Positions 34,521 through 47,227 of a DNA stretch of 64,000 bases are shown here, in pieces. The DNA is from Dactylonectria macrodidyma (Eukaryota; Ascomycota; Sordariomycetes; Hypocreales; Nectriaceae): assembly GCA_020744425.1 (NCBI GenBank), contig JAGMUV010000008.1:2046001-2110000 (forward strand), in the 5' to 3' direction. The translations under genes were made by a program, and so were the position numbers. Each line of letters starts with the position of its first letter. Positions within the stretch are counted from its first letter, which is position 1. Below the pieces are notes generated by a model. The model saw only the letters and a list, made by a program, of their open reading frames with translations. It ran no database searches and was not told where the DNA came from.

Positions 34521-35966
34521 TCACTCGGCAGAAACCCCAGGTAGATCAAGTTGAGTCTCCAGGTCTTTCCATCGCCCACTTCGCATTGGATCCAGCTCGC
34601 GAAGTTTTGCGAGCCAGGCCTCCACGTCACGCTGTTCCTGTTGGTCCCGGACTTCGCCAGTCAGCTGCCAGAGAGCACTCGTGTACTCTACGAGCGCTTC
34701 GTATATCCACTTGATATCCTGATAGTCTTCTAGGAGGTCTTTGATGTCAACGATTTCGCGGAGGATGTACGACTTGCGCTCGTCAACTGTGAGATGAGGG
34801 GCTATTTGCGAACTGCCAGTTTGCTCAACAAGATTCAGGACCAAGTACTGGTGATAGAACCAGAGTGATTGGTCTTCGGGTCCTACGTTTAGTGCCTCCC
34901 GTACCAGTTCGAGCTCTATAGTGATTCATTAGCATCAACAATGAAGCGATGGCATGTGACTAGCCAGTGGAGGCACCAACCTTCGTTGAGGAACGCCTTC
35001 CGGGAGTCATCATCCAACTTGCGCTCGGCGAGGAGCCTGGGAATCAGCTGGCTACGATTATGCCACGCTGAGAAATTCGAAAGATCCACGTGAATCATGC
35101 CCGTCGTGTACTCGAACTCAGGTTCGACCATGCTTCGCCCATTCAGCACTGCGCTCTCTAGTTGTGTCACCAGATGGCGACGATATCCCCAGGCATGGAA
35201 GTTGCGGCGATCCTTGGTCAACATCTTGCTGACGAGACCGAGTTCTTCTTCCCAGATAACCCGGGCCGTGGCAACGTCAAGCCTCTCGGTCGCCTGTTGC
35301 AAGGTCCATAACCGATAGTTCCATATCCAATAACACTTGGGAAACTCCATGAGAAGCGGGATCGTGAAGCCCAGTTCAGCGCGGATTATGCTAGCGTCCT
35401 GTTCCTTTTTGGGTGTATCATCTACGGTCGGCGATGATTTCGGGTCAAGTGTTGTACCACTCTTCCCAGCTGTCGGGTGGTCGGGGGCTTGCGGGATCTC
35501 TGTCGAGGACGAAGGCAACGAAGCGGCGGAAGACGTTGTGGGAGTGTCGGTCGCTGAAGTACTCGGCGACACCTTCGAGGGCGACGACCCATCCGAGGGT
35601 TTGGATAATAAGCCATATATTAGACAACGCCTGCGGGCGTTCCATATTGTGTAGTACTCGGGGTTGAGGCGGAGGAGCTTGGAGGTGAGATGGAACGTCT
35701 TGATGCCGTACTGGCTCTCGGAGATCTACAACCATGTTAGGCTCATCGACTCTTGGGTCTGGGTAGAGGAGCGGAAGATGTGCGACCTTTTCGCGGACCT
35801 GGTCTTCAAAGGATCGGTACTTCTGTATCTTTTCTAGCTCTTGCTCGCGTTGCTTGTCCGTTCGTGGCCGCTCGCTGCGAGCTACGCCGTGCTGGCCACC
35901 TTGGATCAGTCAACAATGCCCCGCTGAGCAGCGGTTCTGGGCAATAAGAGAACTCACACTGGTCAT
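34521..35966 (-). CDS. BET4: Rab geranylgeranyltransferase alpha subunit
   Basis: Four exons: 35958-35966, 35787-35891, 34981-35725 and 34521-34915 (417 aa). The first exon is only nine bases (Met-Thr-Ser); splicing it to HGVARSERPRTDKQREQELE gives the family's usual N-terminus. Prenyltransferase alpha (PPTA) repeats are visible: EYYTIWNARRRCL, PKCYWIWNYRLWTLQ, NFHAWGYRRHLVTQ, NFSAWHNRSQLIPRL and QSLWFYHQYLVLN. With Bet2 (beta) and the Rab escort protein, the enzyme adds geranylgeranyl groups to Rab GTPase C-termini. A Ser/Thr/Pro-rich insert of about 70 residues (SPSTSATDTPTTSSAASL) lies between repeats one and two, longer than in yeast and probably a loop. The donor at exon 2 (GTCGCA) is weak. 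The leucine-rich-repeat domain of mammalian RabGGTA is absent, as usual in fungi. Confidence 0.92.
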
Positions 35967-37796
35967 CCTGCAAGCTTCGCAAACACTTGAGGATGAGAAA
36001 TGAGGAATAAGCGACAAGGCGAGCTCGTGATGCCTCGAACGCGGTTTGAGCTGCTGACTAGCAATCAGCGGGATGACGTTGAAGGTGGCGGGGATGCGCG
36101 GGCACAGTGCGGCGCAAGTTTAGTATAGGGTAGTTACCTCAGTACCTAAGCAACGCTTTGCTGTGCCGACTTGGCTCTATCCACGCTTGATACATATATC
36201 TATGGCAAATTTGGTCAGCTCAGGGCTTGCGGTAATAGAGGTATATCCCTTTTTGAATCGCTTTGTCAAGCTGTTGAGGCGTCCTTCTCTGGGTTTGCTG
36301 CACGTTGGTCCACCACCTTGTGGCTAATTCACCCGAGTTCCTTCGCTTGCACACTGATGGACTGCGCGCAATCTCACCCACTAGGAGCAAACGAGACAGA
36401 GTGAATACTAACGGCCATACCAACCAAGTAAGCATCACTCCGTAAAGTAAGTAAAATTACTAGGGATCAAGGAGTGGCTTGTTTTTCCAGAAAGAGGGGT
36501 ATCAGATCAGATGCTATCGCAACAGCATACGATAAAACTTCTCCCCTGTCAAGTAACGTGGCACGCACCCAAGCCTGACCAACTTAAGCTAATTAGGCTG
36601 TGCCATCAAGATGATCGGCATGAACCCAGAACTTCCCGCTTATTCTTCGATTTTGTTTCAAGACACCCCGTTTCTCGGCGCGTGGGCTACGTCCGCTTAC
36701 TAGCTCGGGCGTGATGGCATGTCGATGTTTCTGTAGACAAGGGCTTGAATTATTGCATGACACCCATGAACCACAGGGCATTTTATCTGAGGACCGTGGA
36801 CTGGAATTCTCGCAGAGGCTTCGTTCAGCTCATCTAACACCGAGCCCCTCATGGCTTCTCCTCCTCACCTCGAGCGGAAGCCCACTCCAACTTACGGGAA
36901 CTCACATGTCAAATCGTAGGTTTTTCCTGTGTCCGCTGGACTTCTGTGGACTTACAGACAAGGGGAGTTCAGATGAGCCAAGGGCCTTGCCGAATCAGGT
37001 CACATAGCCATGACTCTGCTCTTTAGAGTCATGACCGGGGTTGTCGGTGTGCCACCCCAGGCTAGGAATCTCATACCACGATCACGTCTCTTGGCAATTT
37101 CCTCACCCGAGGTGTAGAATTTACGATCCTTACACTTACCTATAGGTAACCGCACTGCAACCCATGTCTACTACGCTTGTTGCCTCCCTCCCTGATTGTT
37201 CCAGGAACAAGCGAGCCTGATTGGATAACCAGAGGCAATGAAAGGGGCAGCAGAACAGTGCCTGATCTTCAGTTTTCGAAGGATCAAACTTAAGGCATTG
37301 TTACAATAACCGAAGACCTCGAATGGGATCAAATGTTTCGTCCCATCATCAGACGGCCAAGGAAGTCCAGCAGGATCAGGACCATACGTAGCGTTGCAGA
37401 TACAGCTTCGAAGATTGACGAGCCAGATACTCACATCATTCTCAATAGAGCATACTGCCAAAGCCATGATTCTGGCTGAGAAGGAGCAAGCTGCGCAGAA
37501 ACATGACACACCTAGTGTTAGGGAGTGGGACGACGTAGTTGGTAGAGAATAGCCTTACGGAGGCGAGTCGTAAGGTGGAGGCAAACACGATGCTGGCGGC
37601 CTCTATGAAGATACTTGCGGTGTTCTCCTGGACGATATAATCAGGGGCTTCGCCGTCCAGAATTCCGAGTTCTTGCGCCTGTCTCGTATTGTTGTTGCAT
37701 TCTTCTCCTACATTCATTTTCTCCGTCATAGCCAGGTGCTTGCGGGAATATCTTTCTTTCTTCCATTCATTCACTTCTTTTCGATCTCAACCCACC
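35967..37796. other. Divergent intergenic region, BET4 / chitinase
   Basis: 1.8 kb between divergent starts. On the minus strand at 37170-37730 a chain of short frames can be joined with GT-AG signals into a Cys-containing product, but it would begin 67 nt from the chitinase ATG and shows no family motif. The rest has no supported gene. Confidence 0.5.
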
Positions 37797-39237
<1,441 letters not shown>

Positions 39238-39998
39238 GAGAGTGGTTACTCAACTCTAGTGGTTTGATAGGCTCGTAGGGAGAGAACATTCTTCCGACCA
39301 TTCTTCAGCTGTTGCAGATATATTCTTGCACATCTCTTTCAATTTTCAATGACAACTGGTCATGATTCTGTGGGTTTTTCCTATCAAACTTAAGGCATGG
39401 GACAGAGAGATAGACAGACACTGCCGGCTCACATATGGCTCACGAATGACTCCGAACGGCTTCTGAGCCCTGCGCAGTGCCGCATCCCGTACTTTCCGGC
39501 TTAACAAATAATGACCTTAATGATGACCACCCTAAGACGCAGATTGCCTCCGTACTGATAATACCTGTCGCTCTTTCTCATTGGCATCCGGGGGCCTCAG
39601 GCATGATCCGATCTGCGCATCTCATCTGCATGTCCTCCATCAAAGTAGCCTGGTTTCCTCCTGTTACTCCTTCCCCCCACCATCTCGCCTACATCCGCCT
39701 ACGACCCGTTGTCCCTACAATCCCTACTCTTCCTACAACCATCGGGAAATACCTCTCCCGCTCACCATACACATCGATGACCGCGACTCTGAGCGGTTTT
39801 ATCTTGCACATTATCCATCAGCACTATTTAACATAACCCCTATCAATATTCCTGTCCACTCGTTCCCTGCTTCTCCTATGCCCGGAGCTATTTTTGAGTT
39901 TGTCAACCCTGACACACGGGCTCCCTTCCGTATTTGCTTTCCCAATAACCCAACATCATCAGCCGTCTGGTCTTCGAAACTTTTGGGACGACTGGACA
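39238..39998. other. Intergenic, chitinase to Ama1-like gene
   Basis: This holds the chitinase 3' flank and the presumed leader of the Ama1-like gene. An overlapping open frame with an ATG at 39878 (34 codons before the chosen start, different frame) could be an upstream reading frame or part of an unrecognised first exon. Nothing else was seen. Confidence 0.45.
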
Positions 39999-42521
39999 AT
40001 GCGACGACCGACCCGTGCCCGAAGAGTGCTTCGACGAACACGCGATGCTAGTCCTCAACCACCTAGTCCCGCAGATTCCGGTTATGACTCGCTTGACAAC
40101 TCCCATGTGAAATCGCCAACAGACAAGTGTTTCCGCATATCCGTTTTGTATGGCCCAGGATCTTATGACGGTGCAGACCCATCTCCCGAGGAGGAAGAGC
40201 CGGGAACACCATGCCCCAATTTGTCAGGATCCGTCAAAGGTACGTCGGCTCCAAGACGTCTATTAAGGAAATAGGAAGCAAATGACGCCTTCAAACCTCT
40301 CGGTCCAAAATCACGAATCTCGCCACCTACCCAGAGAAGGCGGCTTGATGCGAACGGACGAGCCCTGGATCGATATGTCCCAAGGCGAGACCCATTGTCA
40401 CCCCTGGCAGACAGATATCGAACAACCAAGACACCCCAGGACCTTTCAGTGCAGGAAAGAATCGTGAGGAAGGACACTGCCTCTATAGACCCCTTTTCAA
40501 TACGAGGGGTCGTGACACATGGTCCCGACTCTATTGTCCCGATAGATGAGAGGGTCTTCAACAGAGGTTGGTTTATTTTCATGTTTTCGAATGGGCCTTA
40601 TCTAACATGTTGCATCAGTTGATGCAGTCTTGGGACCGTTGCCACATAACCGTGGAAGCATGAGGCAAATAAGCAGAGGCGCTGTCTGGTCAGTCGGGGG
40701 CTTAGTCCCCGGTCCAGTAACTCCAGTCGACAACGGTGAAGGACATTTCTTTCGGCGGAGCCTCAATTCCCGCGTCTTCTCAAATCTATTCCATGCTTCG
40801 AAAACAAGCACACTGGATGATATAGAGAAGCACGAGGGTCGAATCGCTACGGCCTTGGATATTGACAGAGTACGCAAGATACTCGACTTTGACCAAATGC
40901 CCCCGTCACCACGATCCAACCCGAGCGGTCGAAAATACAACATGAACGACAAGTCCCGAACCATCTGGAATGGGAATCAATGGGAAAATTAGGAGGAAAC
41001 CTTGGGTTAGAGAAACCATTCATCCAGCTCTAAATATTAGCTAACAGCATTCGCAGTTACCCGCAGGCCAGCAGGTTGCCGGATCATTCCAGCAGCGCCA
41101 TTCAGGTACGTGACGGCTTATGGAAGGAGTAGGGCATGTTTCTAACGAGATCGAGGGTTCTTGATGCGCCAAACCTCAAAGATGATTTCTACTGTTCCCC
41201 CCTGGCATACTCCTTTGCGTCCCAAACCCTTGCTATCTGCTTGGGTAATCTTCTATACGCCTGGACTAAGGACGGGGGCGTCAAGATGATTCACGGTGCG
41301 AGCTCACAAGTCTGGTTGACATCTATCGCATTCTCTTCAGAGCATGGTGCCAGGGCCATACTCGGGATTGGGCAGTCGAATGGATCTCTTGTCCTCAGAT
41401 CAATGCATGATGACCTGCCTCGTTTCGAGGTTCAGCAGCGCTACCCAATCGCTTGCGTGAGCTGGCGCCCAACATGCACCCTGCGTCCGTCCAAGAGTCC
41501 TTTCAATGCAGACACACTTGTTCAGACAGAGGAATTGGTTGTTGGTGACGAGATGGGGACGCTTTATTACTACGTCGTCGAATGGCCTACGGGTTGGGAA
41601 GTTGAAAGAGACGAATGGCCCGGCTCCGTATCACTTGTTGCCAAGATTTCTATTCACAGCCAGCAAATATGTGGCTTAGCATGGGCCCCTGATGGGAAAT
41701 CGTTTGCGTCTGGGGGCAATGACAACCTATGTTGCCTATTCGATGTTGATCACATCCTAGAGCAGAGTGCCGTGTACTTGCGCCAAGATGAAGTCTCCAA
41801 TCTATCAGCATCGGAACCTGAAAATACCGACGCAGGGTCGGAAAGAGGGGACAATACGAACCATGACAGTCACGAGGCAATGGGACCTAATTTAAATGTC
41901 AGCGCAGATGAGAACGTGTCTGAATTGGATACATTTCAGTCCACGTTCGACTCTCTTCCCCACCTTGGGTCTGGTCTTGAACGGCACCGTTGGGTCCATG
42001 GCGCTGCCGTCAAAGCCATCGCTTTCTGTCCCTGGAGACGAGGTCTGATTGCCACAGGAGGCGGCTCCAACGACAAATGTATACACTTTTTCCACACCAC
42101 CTCGGGCACGTCTCTTGCGACGATATCTGTTTCGGCGCAAGTCACATCACTCATCTGGTCGACAACCAGGCGTGAGATTGCCGCCACGTTTGGTTATGCC
42201 CAGCCGGAGCATCCATACCGGATCGCCATCTTCAGCTGGCCCGAATGCAACCAGGTGGCGGCAATTCCTTGGGAAGGCGAGTGGAGGGCCCTCTACGCTG
42301 TCCCGTACCCCCGCGGACCTGCGTACAGAAGGGGGAAAAAGAGTGATTCGAACGGCCAGGAGGGTTGCATTGTCGTCGCGTCCAGCGACAAGAGCATCAA
42401 GTTTCATGAAGTATGGTCGCGTGAGAGTGGAGCAACTGTGGGAGGGAGAGGAATGCTAGGCGGCAGCGATATTCTCGAGGGGCTGGAGGGCATCAACAAG
42501 GAGGGCGACGTCATCCGATGA
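39999..42521 (+). CDS. AMA1: APC/C activator, Cdc20 family, Ama1-like (contains in-frame TAG)
   Basis: Model: 39999-40239, 40279-40566, 40619-41005, 41057-41105 and 41156-42521 (777 codons). The C-box RALDRYVPRRDPLSP, a WD40 propeller from RVLDAPNLKDDFY onward, and a C-terminal Ile-Arg are hallmarks of Cdc20/Cdh1/Ama1, which load substrates on the anaphase-promoting complex. C-box context and general divergence suggest the meiotic Ama1 branch. Propeller blades include SQQICGLAWAPDGKSFASGG, NDNLCCLFD, AVKAIAFCPWRRGLIATGGG and SSDKSIKFHEVW. Oddities: intron 1 is only 39 nt (or 42 nt with a weaker donor). Exon 3, whose two ends fit in phase, contains TAG at 40990-40992 after WNGNQWEN. A stop there would remove the whole propeller. 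The TAG could reflect sequence error, a broken allele, readthrough or an unrecognised splice. The start is uncertain. Confidence 0.75.
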
Positions 42522-42866
42522 CAAGAACGGATGTGGATTATGGGATAGTGATGAGGCGGAATGAAGTGAAGTCTAGAATGCGATGTCAATCATTAGGGGC
42601 TTTGGGTTTTAAAGAATGATAGCATAATGGCTGGCCTGCACAGAGGCGACTGAGAATTCATTGTTACGTGCGATATGTACAACCAAGTGATTAATGTACG
42701 GCTTTTGTCCGATAGCTGCCATTTCAATATTTGACCAAAGGATTGCTGGATTCCCAAAAAGAAGAAACAGGAGCAGAAGGACTGTGCGATCTACGCCATC
42801 TGTACAACTCCAAAACGCCGACCGATGCGATTACGCCCGCTGTCCCTGAATGACGACGACAGCCGA
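42522..42866. other. Convergent 3' region, Ama1-like / SNARE
   Basis: The 345 nt between two convergent stops presumably hold both 3' UTRs. No other feature was seen. Confidence 0.6.
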
Positions 42867-43721
42867 CTACTTCAAGATGGCAATGAGCAGAATGAGTATG
42901 ATGATGAGAATGACGATGATTGTCATTTGCGAGTTCTCCTTGGCGCCTCGGGCGACCTTGCCCAGTGTACGGCTGGCGCGGTCCAGGCGGCTCTGATGAC
43001 GGTCTGTAATGCCCTCGACGTCCTCTAACATGGCAACGTGACTATCGAGTTCGTCGCCAATCTGCATGCTCAATTCCCTTTGGCGGCTGATGGACTCGCC
43101 GAGCTGGTCGAGCTGCTCGTCCTGCTGGTCGAGGATCTGGGCGTGATACTCGTGGATCTGCTGGTTGGACATGGTGGCGGCCTCGTCCCGGTAGCCGGCC
43201 GAGTCGGCGTCGGCCGGGTCGTCGCGGTAGCGGCCGAATAGCTCCTGGGAAGGCGACGGCGGCGTGTCGCTGAAGCGGACTGTCTTGGGCTTGCGGCCCG
43301 AGGGGGACGTCGAGGCGGCGTGGGCGAAGTCGTCGGCGAGGGCGTCCGAGTTGGGCTGGGTGAGCGTCGCCGTCGTCGACGGGTCGGCGAAGCCGTGGAA
43401 CTGCGCCGTCAGGTCGTCGAGCTGCTTCTTGAGAGTGGAAATGGACTCGGCGAGGTTGGAGGCACCGCTGCGGGCAAACATGTTAGCGGGCTAGAGGCAT
43501 AAGGGGAGAGAGACAAGGTCGTACGCCGCATCGCCAGCATCGGCCAGGCGCTGTCTCTCATCGCCGAGACTTGCGACGCCGTCGCGGAACTGGTCGAGGG
43601 AGCGGGAGATGTGGCCATCCTGCGTGTCGTCCTCGAGGTTCAAGCTCTGCGCGCGCTTCCGCTCCAGGAGCGATAGCTTGATGTGGTCAGAGAGGAGGAA
43701 GAGCTGGCTCGGTGTCGACAT
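42867..43721 (-). CDS. SYN8: Q-SNARE, syntaxin-8/Syn8-like
   Basis: Two exons, 43525-43721 and 42867-43467, give 265 aa. The protein has an N-terminal helical region (SDHIKLSLLERKRAQSLN), a disordered Ser/Pro/Asp middle, then a t-SNARE helix. That helix runs EQLDQLGESISRQRELSMQI, continues to LEDVEGITDRHQSRLDRA, and has a central glutamine consistent with the ionic zero layer. The last 20 residues (MTIIVILIIILILLIAIL plus Lys) are a C-terminal membrane anchor with almost no lumenal tail. It should be a Qc-SNARE for fusion between endosome, trans-Golgi and vacuole. Assignment to Syn8 rather than another Qc-SNARE is by overall layout. The intron has a GCTAAC branch site. Confidence 0.85.
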
Positions 43722-44914
43722 GGCGGGCGTAATTAATTCGATAGGCGGACGAGGGACACGGATTGGCGGACAGAACTATAGGAGGATGGGGGAGGGGAGA
43801 TGGAAAGCCAGCCACCTGCGACAACCCGTGGGCGAGTACAACCGACCGTCTTTACGTATTTAAAATCAATCGACGTCAGGACAGAAGCACGCGTCAGGCG
43901 CAGGCAGCGGTGAATGGGGAGAACCGGCAAGGGGGAGGTTTCTGATACGACGGGACTTGGAAGAAAGAGAGGTCGCCAAGTTGGGGCCGGACGGGATGGA
44001 CGACGTCGACGTCGTTGCGATCGCTTGCTGCTCAGTTAATTGCTGCTACCTAACAGGTGAGGTAGTCCAGCGCAAGTGCTTGCCAGAGCTGCCTGTTCCA
44101 GCGGGGGGCTAGAGACGTAGGTAATTACGGGCTAGTCTGCCCACCCGGAGCAGGCATAGGCATAGAGACTCAAGTGCAAGGTCGTCGGCAGGTACATTTG
44201 CTAACGTGTAGCGGACCTAGAGAAGCCAGGTATCTAGCTACAGGCAGCCCAGACTATCCAGCGGATGGGCGGACTCGCGCAATCCCGCCCGGCATGACTC
44301 GGTGGACGGTACAGGGTAGGCCGCCCTCCGAGAGTCCGAGATGGCTGGTTTGCGAAAGTAGAATCGCCAAGCATCCGCACCTTTCCTTGAACGGATTCAA
44401 TGAGACCCTCCGAGCCCACTATGCCCATTTGGCAAATCCGGACAACGGAGTCGGCATCTCAGGTGTCAGAAATGAGACGGCTAGGTATGACCTATTGACC
44501 TTCCGGTAGTGCCGCACCGGATTGCTCAGTATGGTGCGAAGCAAGGGCCATCCTATCCGGGCTGGCGCGGTAACCATTACGAACACCCGTGTGTGGTCGT
44601 GGCAAGTTTACGGGGCCTGACCAGTTTTCGCAAACATGATGCCGGTCCCCACAACCTTACAGGTATACAGGCGAAGAATTTTAGATGCAGTTTTTGTCAT
44701 TGAAGAAGCAATTGAATGAATAAACCTGACATGTAGATGATACATGGCCATGATGAAACTCCCCGTTCATGGCGATTGCCCCTTGTTAGATTTCCCTATC
44801 CCATGATACCGAAGCCCTTCCCTTCCCTGGACCAGTCCTCCAGGCATGGCAAACACAAAACTCCAAGACATTAAAAAGCAAGATTGTAATAGTGTCCCGC
44901 TTGACGACAGGCAC
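43722..44914. other. Intergenic, no gene seen
   Basis: This covers the SNARE gene promoter and the 3' flank of the next minus-strand gene. Copies of CTACCT/AGGTAG lie near 44046-44065. No conserved frame was seen. Confidence 0.55.
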
Positions 44915-45817
44915 TTAGTCCATTCTCATCTCCGTGTCGGCTACGACGGTATTGGGACGGATATCAGCTGGCTTAGGCGACTCAGCGGCCGAGAGGGTTT
45001 CAGCACCGTCAAATTGGGGGGGCGAGCACTGGAGGTTGCGGAGGGCGCCCTCTACCGTGCGGCTAACAAGTTGCCCTTGACGGAGGTTTTCGGCGAAGAG
45101 GAAGAAGCCCTCGGAGGCTTCGACGAGATAGGACTGGAGGCCATTGCTTTCGAGAACCACGCGAGCGTTGGAGATGGCGAAGTGGTTCTCAATGAAGCGA
45201 GCCCAGCCTCGAGCAGCAGCCTGAATGTGCTCGTCACCACTGATTCTTCTCCAGCCGATGCCGAGGTGGAGGGTGAAGTCGTCAATGACAGGAGCTTGAC
45301 GGCCATCGGTTGGCGAAGACGCGGCGTTGACTTTGAGAGGAGAAGTGGCCGTTGTGGTGAGGGCTGAGGGTTGAGAGCTGGAGCTGGACTCAGTGCGTTG
45401 CGACTTGTGGTTTCTGTTGAGGGCGAGCAGCTCTTGCCGAGTCGTCTCTTCAGCAGCCTTCTTCTCCTCGAGCCAAGTTCCAGATTGAGTGCCAGCATCA
45501 GAGACGTACTGCGTCTTTGATTTGACGAGTGTCATGCCAGGTCCGTACACCCATTCAGTCTCTGGCTCCTCAACTGGTAGAGACGAGACGTCAGGTTCAA
45601 GGTTGACGGATGCCTCGTCGCGAGAGCGCTTTCGTCCAGCCGCGGCGGGACGTGCCGACTGAAGAAAAGCGCGTTGATTGGGTCCTGAGCCAAAGGATCG
45701 AGGTGATGCCTGGCGCTTTGCGAAGCCTGCCATGCCCAGAGGTGTCTGGTGGGGGGGTTGTGGGGACATGATGAGGACAGGAGAGGAAGACGAGAACTGG
45801 GGGCTGAAGTAGGCCAT
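44915..45817 (-). CDS. Unrecognised conserved-looking fungal protein
   Basis: A single exon of 300 aa starting MAYFSPQFSSSSPVLIMSPQ. I do not recognise the family. The N-terminal third is rich in Ser, Pro, Gln and Arg with a basic cluster (AAAGRKRSRDE) that could be a nuclear signal. A short aromatic segment (ETEWVYGPGMTLV) follows, then a charged linker. The C-terminal 110 residues look folded: FTLHLGIGWRRISGDEHIQA, AARGWARFIENHF, ARVVLESNGLQSYLVEASEG and FFLFAENLRQGQLVSRTVEG. Pattern and codon use (GC-rich third positions) support a real protein. Nuclear location is inferred from the basic cluster only. Confidence 0.75.
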   Translation of the reverse strand: MAYFSPQFSSSSPVLIMSPQPPHQTPLGMAGFAKRQASPRSFGSGPNQRAFLQSARPAAAGRKRSRDEASVNLEPDVSSLPVEEPETEWVYGPGMTLVKSKTQYVSDAGTQSGTWLEEKKAAEETTRQELLALNRNHKSQRTESSSSSQPSALTTTATSPLKVNAASSPTDGRQAPVIDDFTLHLGIGWRRISGDEHIQAAARGWARFIENHFAISNARVVLESNGLQSYLVEASEGFFLFAENLRQGQLVSRTVEGALRNLQCSPPQFDGAETLSAAESPKPADIRPNTVVADTEMRMD

Positions 45818-47227
45818 GTTGGAAGGCGTTTGGAAAGCAGATGAACTGGAAATGGTGAGAGGTTAGTAGTCAACGCGGTCACAAACCATCAATAGAGTTC
45901 CGGGGATGTTGCGAAAGAAGATTGCTGAGCAGATCCACGAGTCGCGTGTAAGTGCGTGAGTGAGGACGAATGTGGTAGTCGGCGTTGAGGAAGTCGACAA
46001 GAGGGGGTGTGTCGAGGAAGGCCGGCAGGCGTTCAATTGATGGGTGGTGTCGAGTGCCTGGACACGACGAGGTGAACGAGAAGTGTGGAGGGTAGAAGCG
46101 ACGGGTGAGGCTTGATGGATGGATGGTTGATGGTAGAGGGAGGTCGGAGTGGGAGGGTCGACCTGGGGCAACGACGTAAGAGTAAGGTGCCCAGAGTGTT
46201 TCTTTCTGGTTGTGTGGGATGTAGGAAGGAAGAAAATGGATGCGAGAGAGAGAAAGCGAGAGAGGGAGGGAGGACGGATAGAGTGGGAGCGAGTGTGAGA
46301 GGAAGGGGCACGAGTGGCTCTGGGCTCTAGCTGCAGGAGATCGGAGTGAGGCTGCATGGGCAACCTGGGGTAAAAAGGCTTTCACACTGTGCGTTGGTCT
46401 CGCAGACGGCGAACTCCGTGTCGCAGTACTTGTCCCGTGATAGCCGAGTGCCCGAATTTTGCTGGCGAAGGCTATGATTTGGGGAGGGTCGTGCCGATGG
46501 CGCGCCGACCGGGTACGTGCGAATATCTTCCGCACTGTCTGCACGGCATCAGCTTATCGGCGCGCTGCTTGCAAACGTGCCGGCCCTAGAAAGGCCTAGC
46601 GCCCTACTATATCACACTGCACAGCACGATACGTACCTCCCGACGCACTTTTCCACTTCAGGTTTGCGTAATTGTTAAGGGTCCCTGACTCCCTGGCGGG
46701 CTAAGGCCGTGTTGGGTATAGCCCTGGGGGGATGTCCCGAGTCGCCATCTGGTTGGATGGTCAACGTTTGGCGGGCTGACTTTTTGCTTGTTCGGCGCTG
46801 TGCCCAGGTCAACGCGGCAGCCCACCATCTGATTCTGAGGTCAGACACGGTTCGACTGATTTCATTGGAAGTGTCTCAGTGCCCTCCCTGGGAGCCTGCG
46901 AGGGCTCGCTCGCCTGGCTGGTTCTGCTATTTTGCTACAGCCGGGATAGGCGTCTGCCATGGAATCCCGTACTCGGAATGATGAGGTACCCCCGATTCAG
47001 CACATTGTGCTTACGTGGTAGAACTGGCAACCAGATCAAGGTCGCCGCAGTGATTTACAGGATGCGATAATTTAGTAGTGCATACCTAAGTACCTCCCGG
47101 CTAGCGAATGTGCGTGCTGATATGCGTCGCGAGAGACCCTGAGTTGTCAGTCCCACGACGCTTCACTGATCAAACTTACGTCGCCATCAGCCATTGAGCC
47201 TCTTACTGAACCATGACATTCGCGCCT
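45818..47227. other. Intergenic with polypurine tract
   Basis: Minus-strand frames up to 221 codons occur here (45863-46544) but are rich in Ser, Pro, Thr and His, overlap one another in two frames, and read through a purine-rich low-complexity tract. They look like leader DNA of the gene that starts at 45817. The rest holds nothing clear. Confidence 0.5.
46245..46274 (+). repeat. GA-rich polypurine tract
   Basis: An almost pure G/A run on the plus strand, so a CT run on the strand of the downstream gene at 44915-45817. Such CT tracts often precede transcription start sites in fungi. Confidence 0.7.

Noticed and set aside
37170..37730. Possible Cys-containing gene on the minus strand beside the chitinase
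   Set aside because: Several GT-AG joins can be forced, but the product matches nothing, needs two introns chosen only to keep the frame open, and would start 67 nt from the chitinase ATG.
45863..46544. Minus-strand open frames of 166 and 221 codons
   Set aside because: They overlap in two frames through a CT/GA-rich tract, have Ser/Pro/Thr/His-rich composition and no conserved segment. Leader DNA of the 44915-45817 gene is a better explanation.
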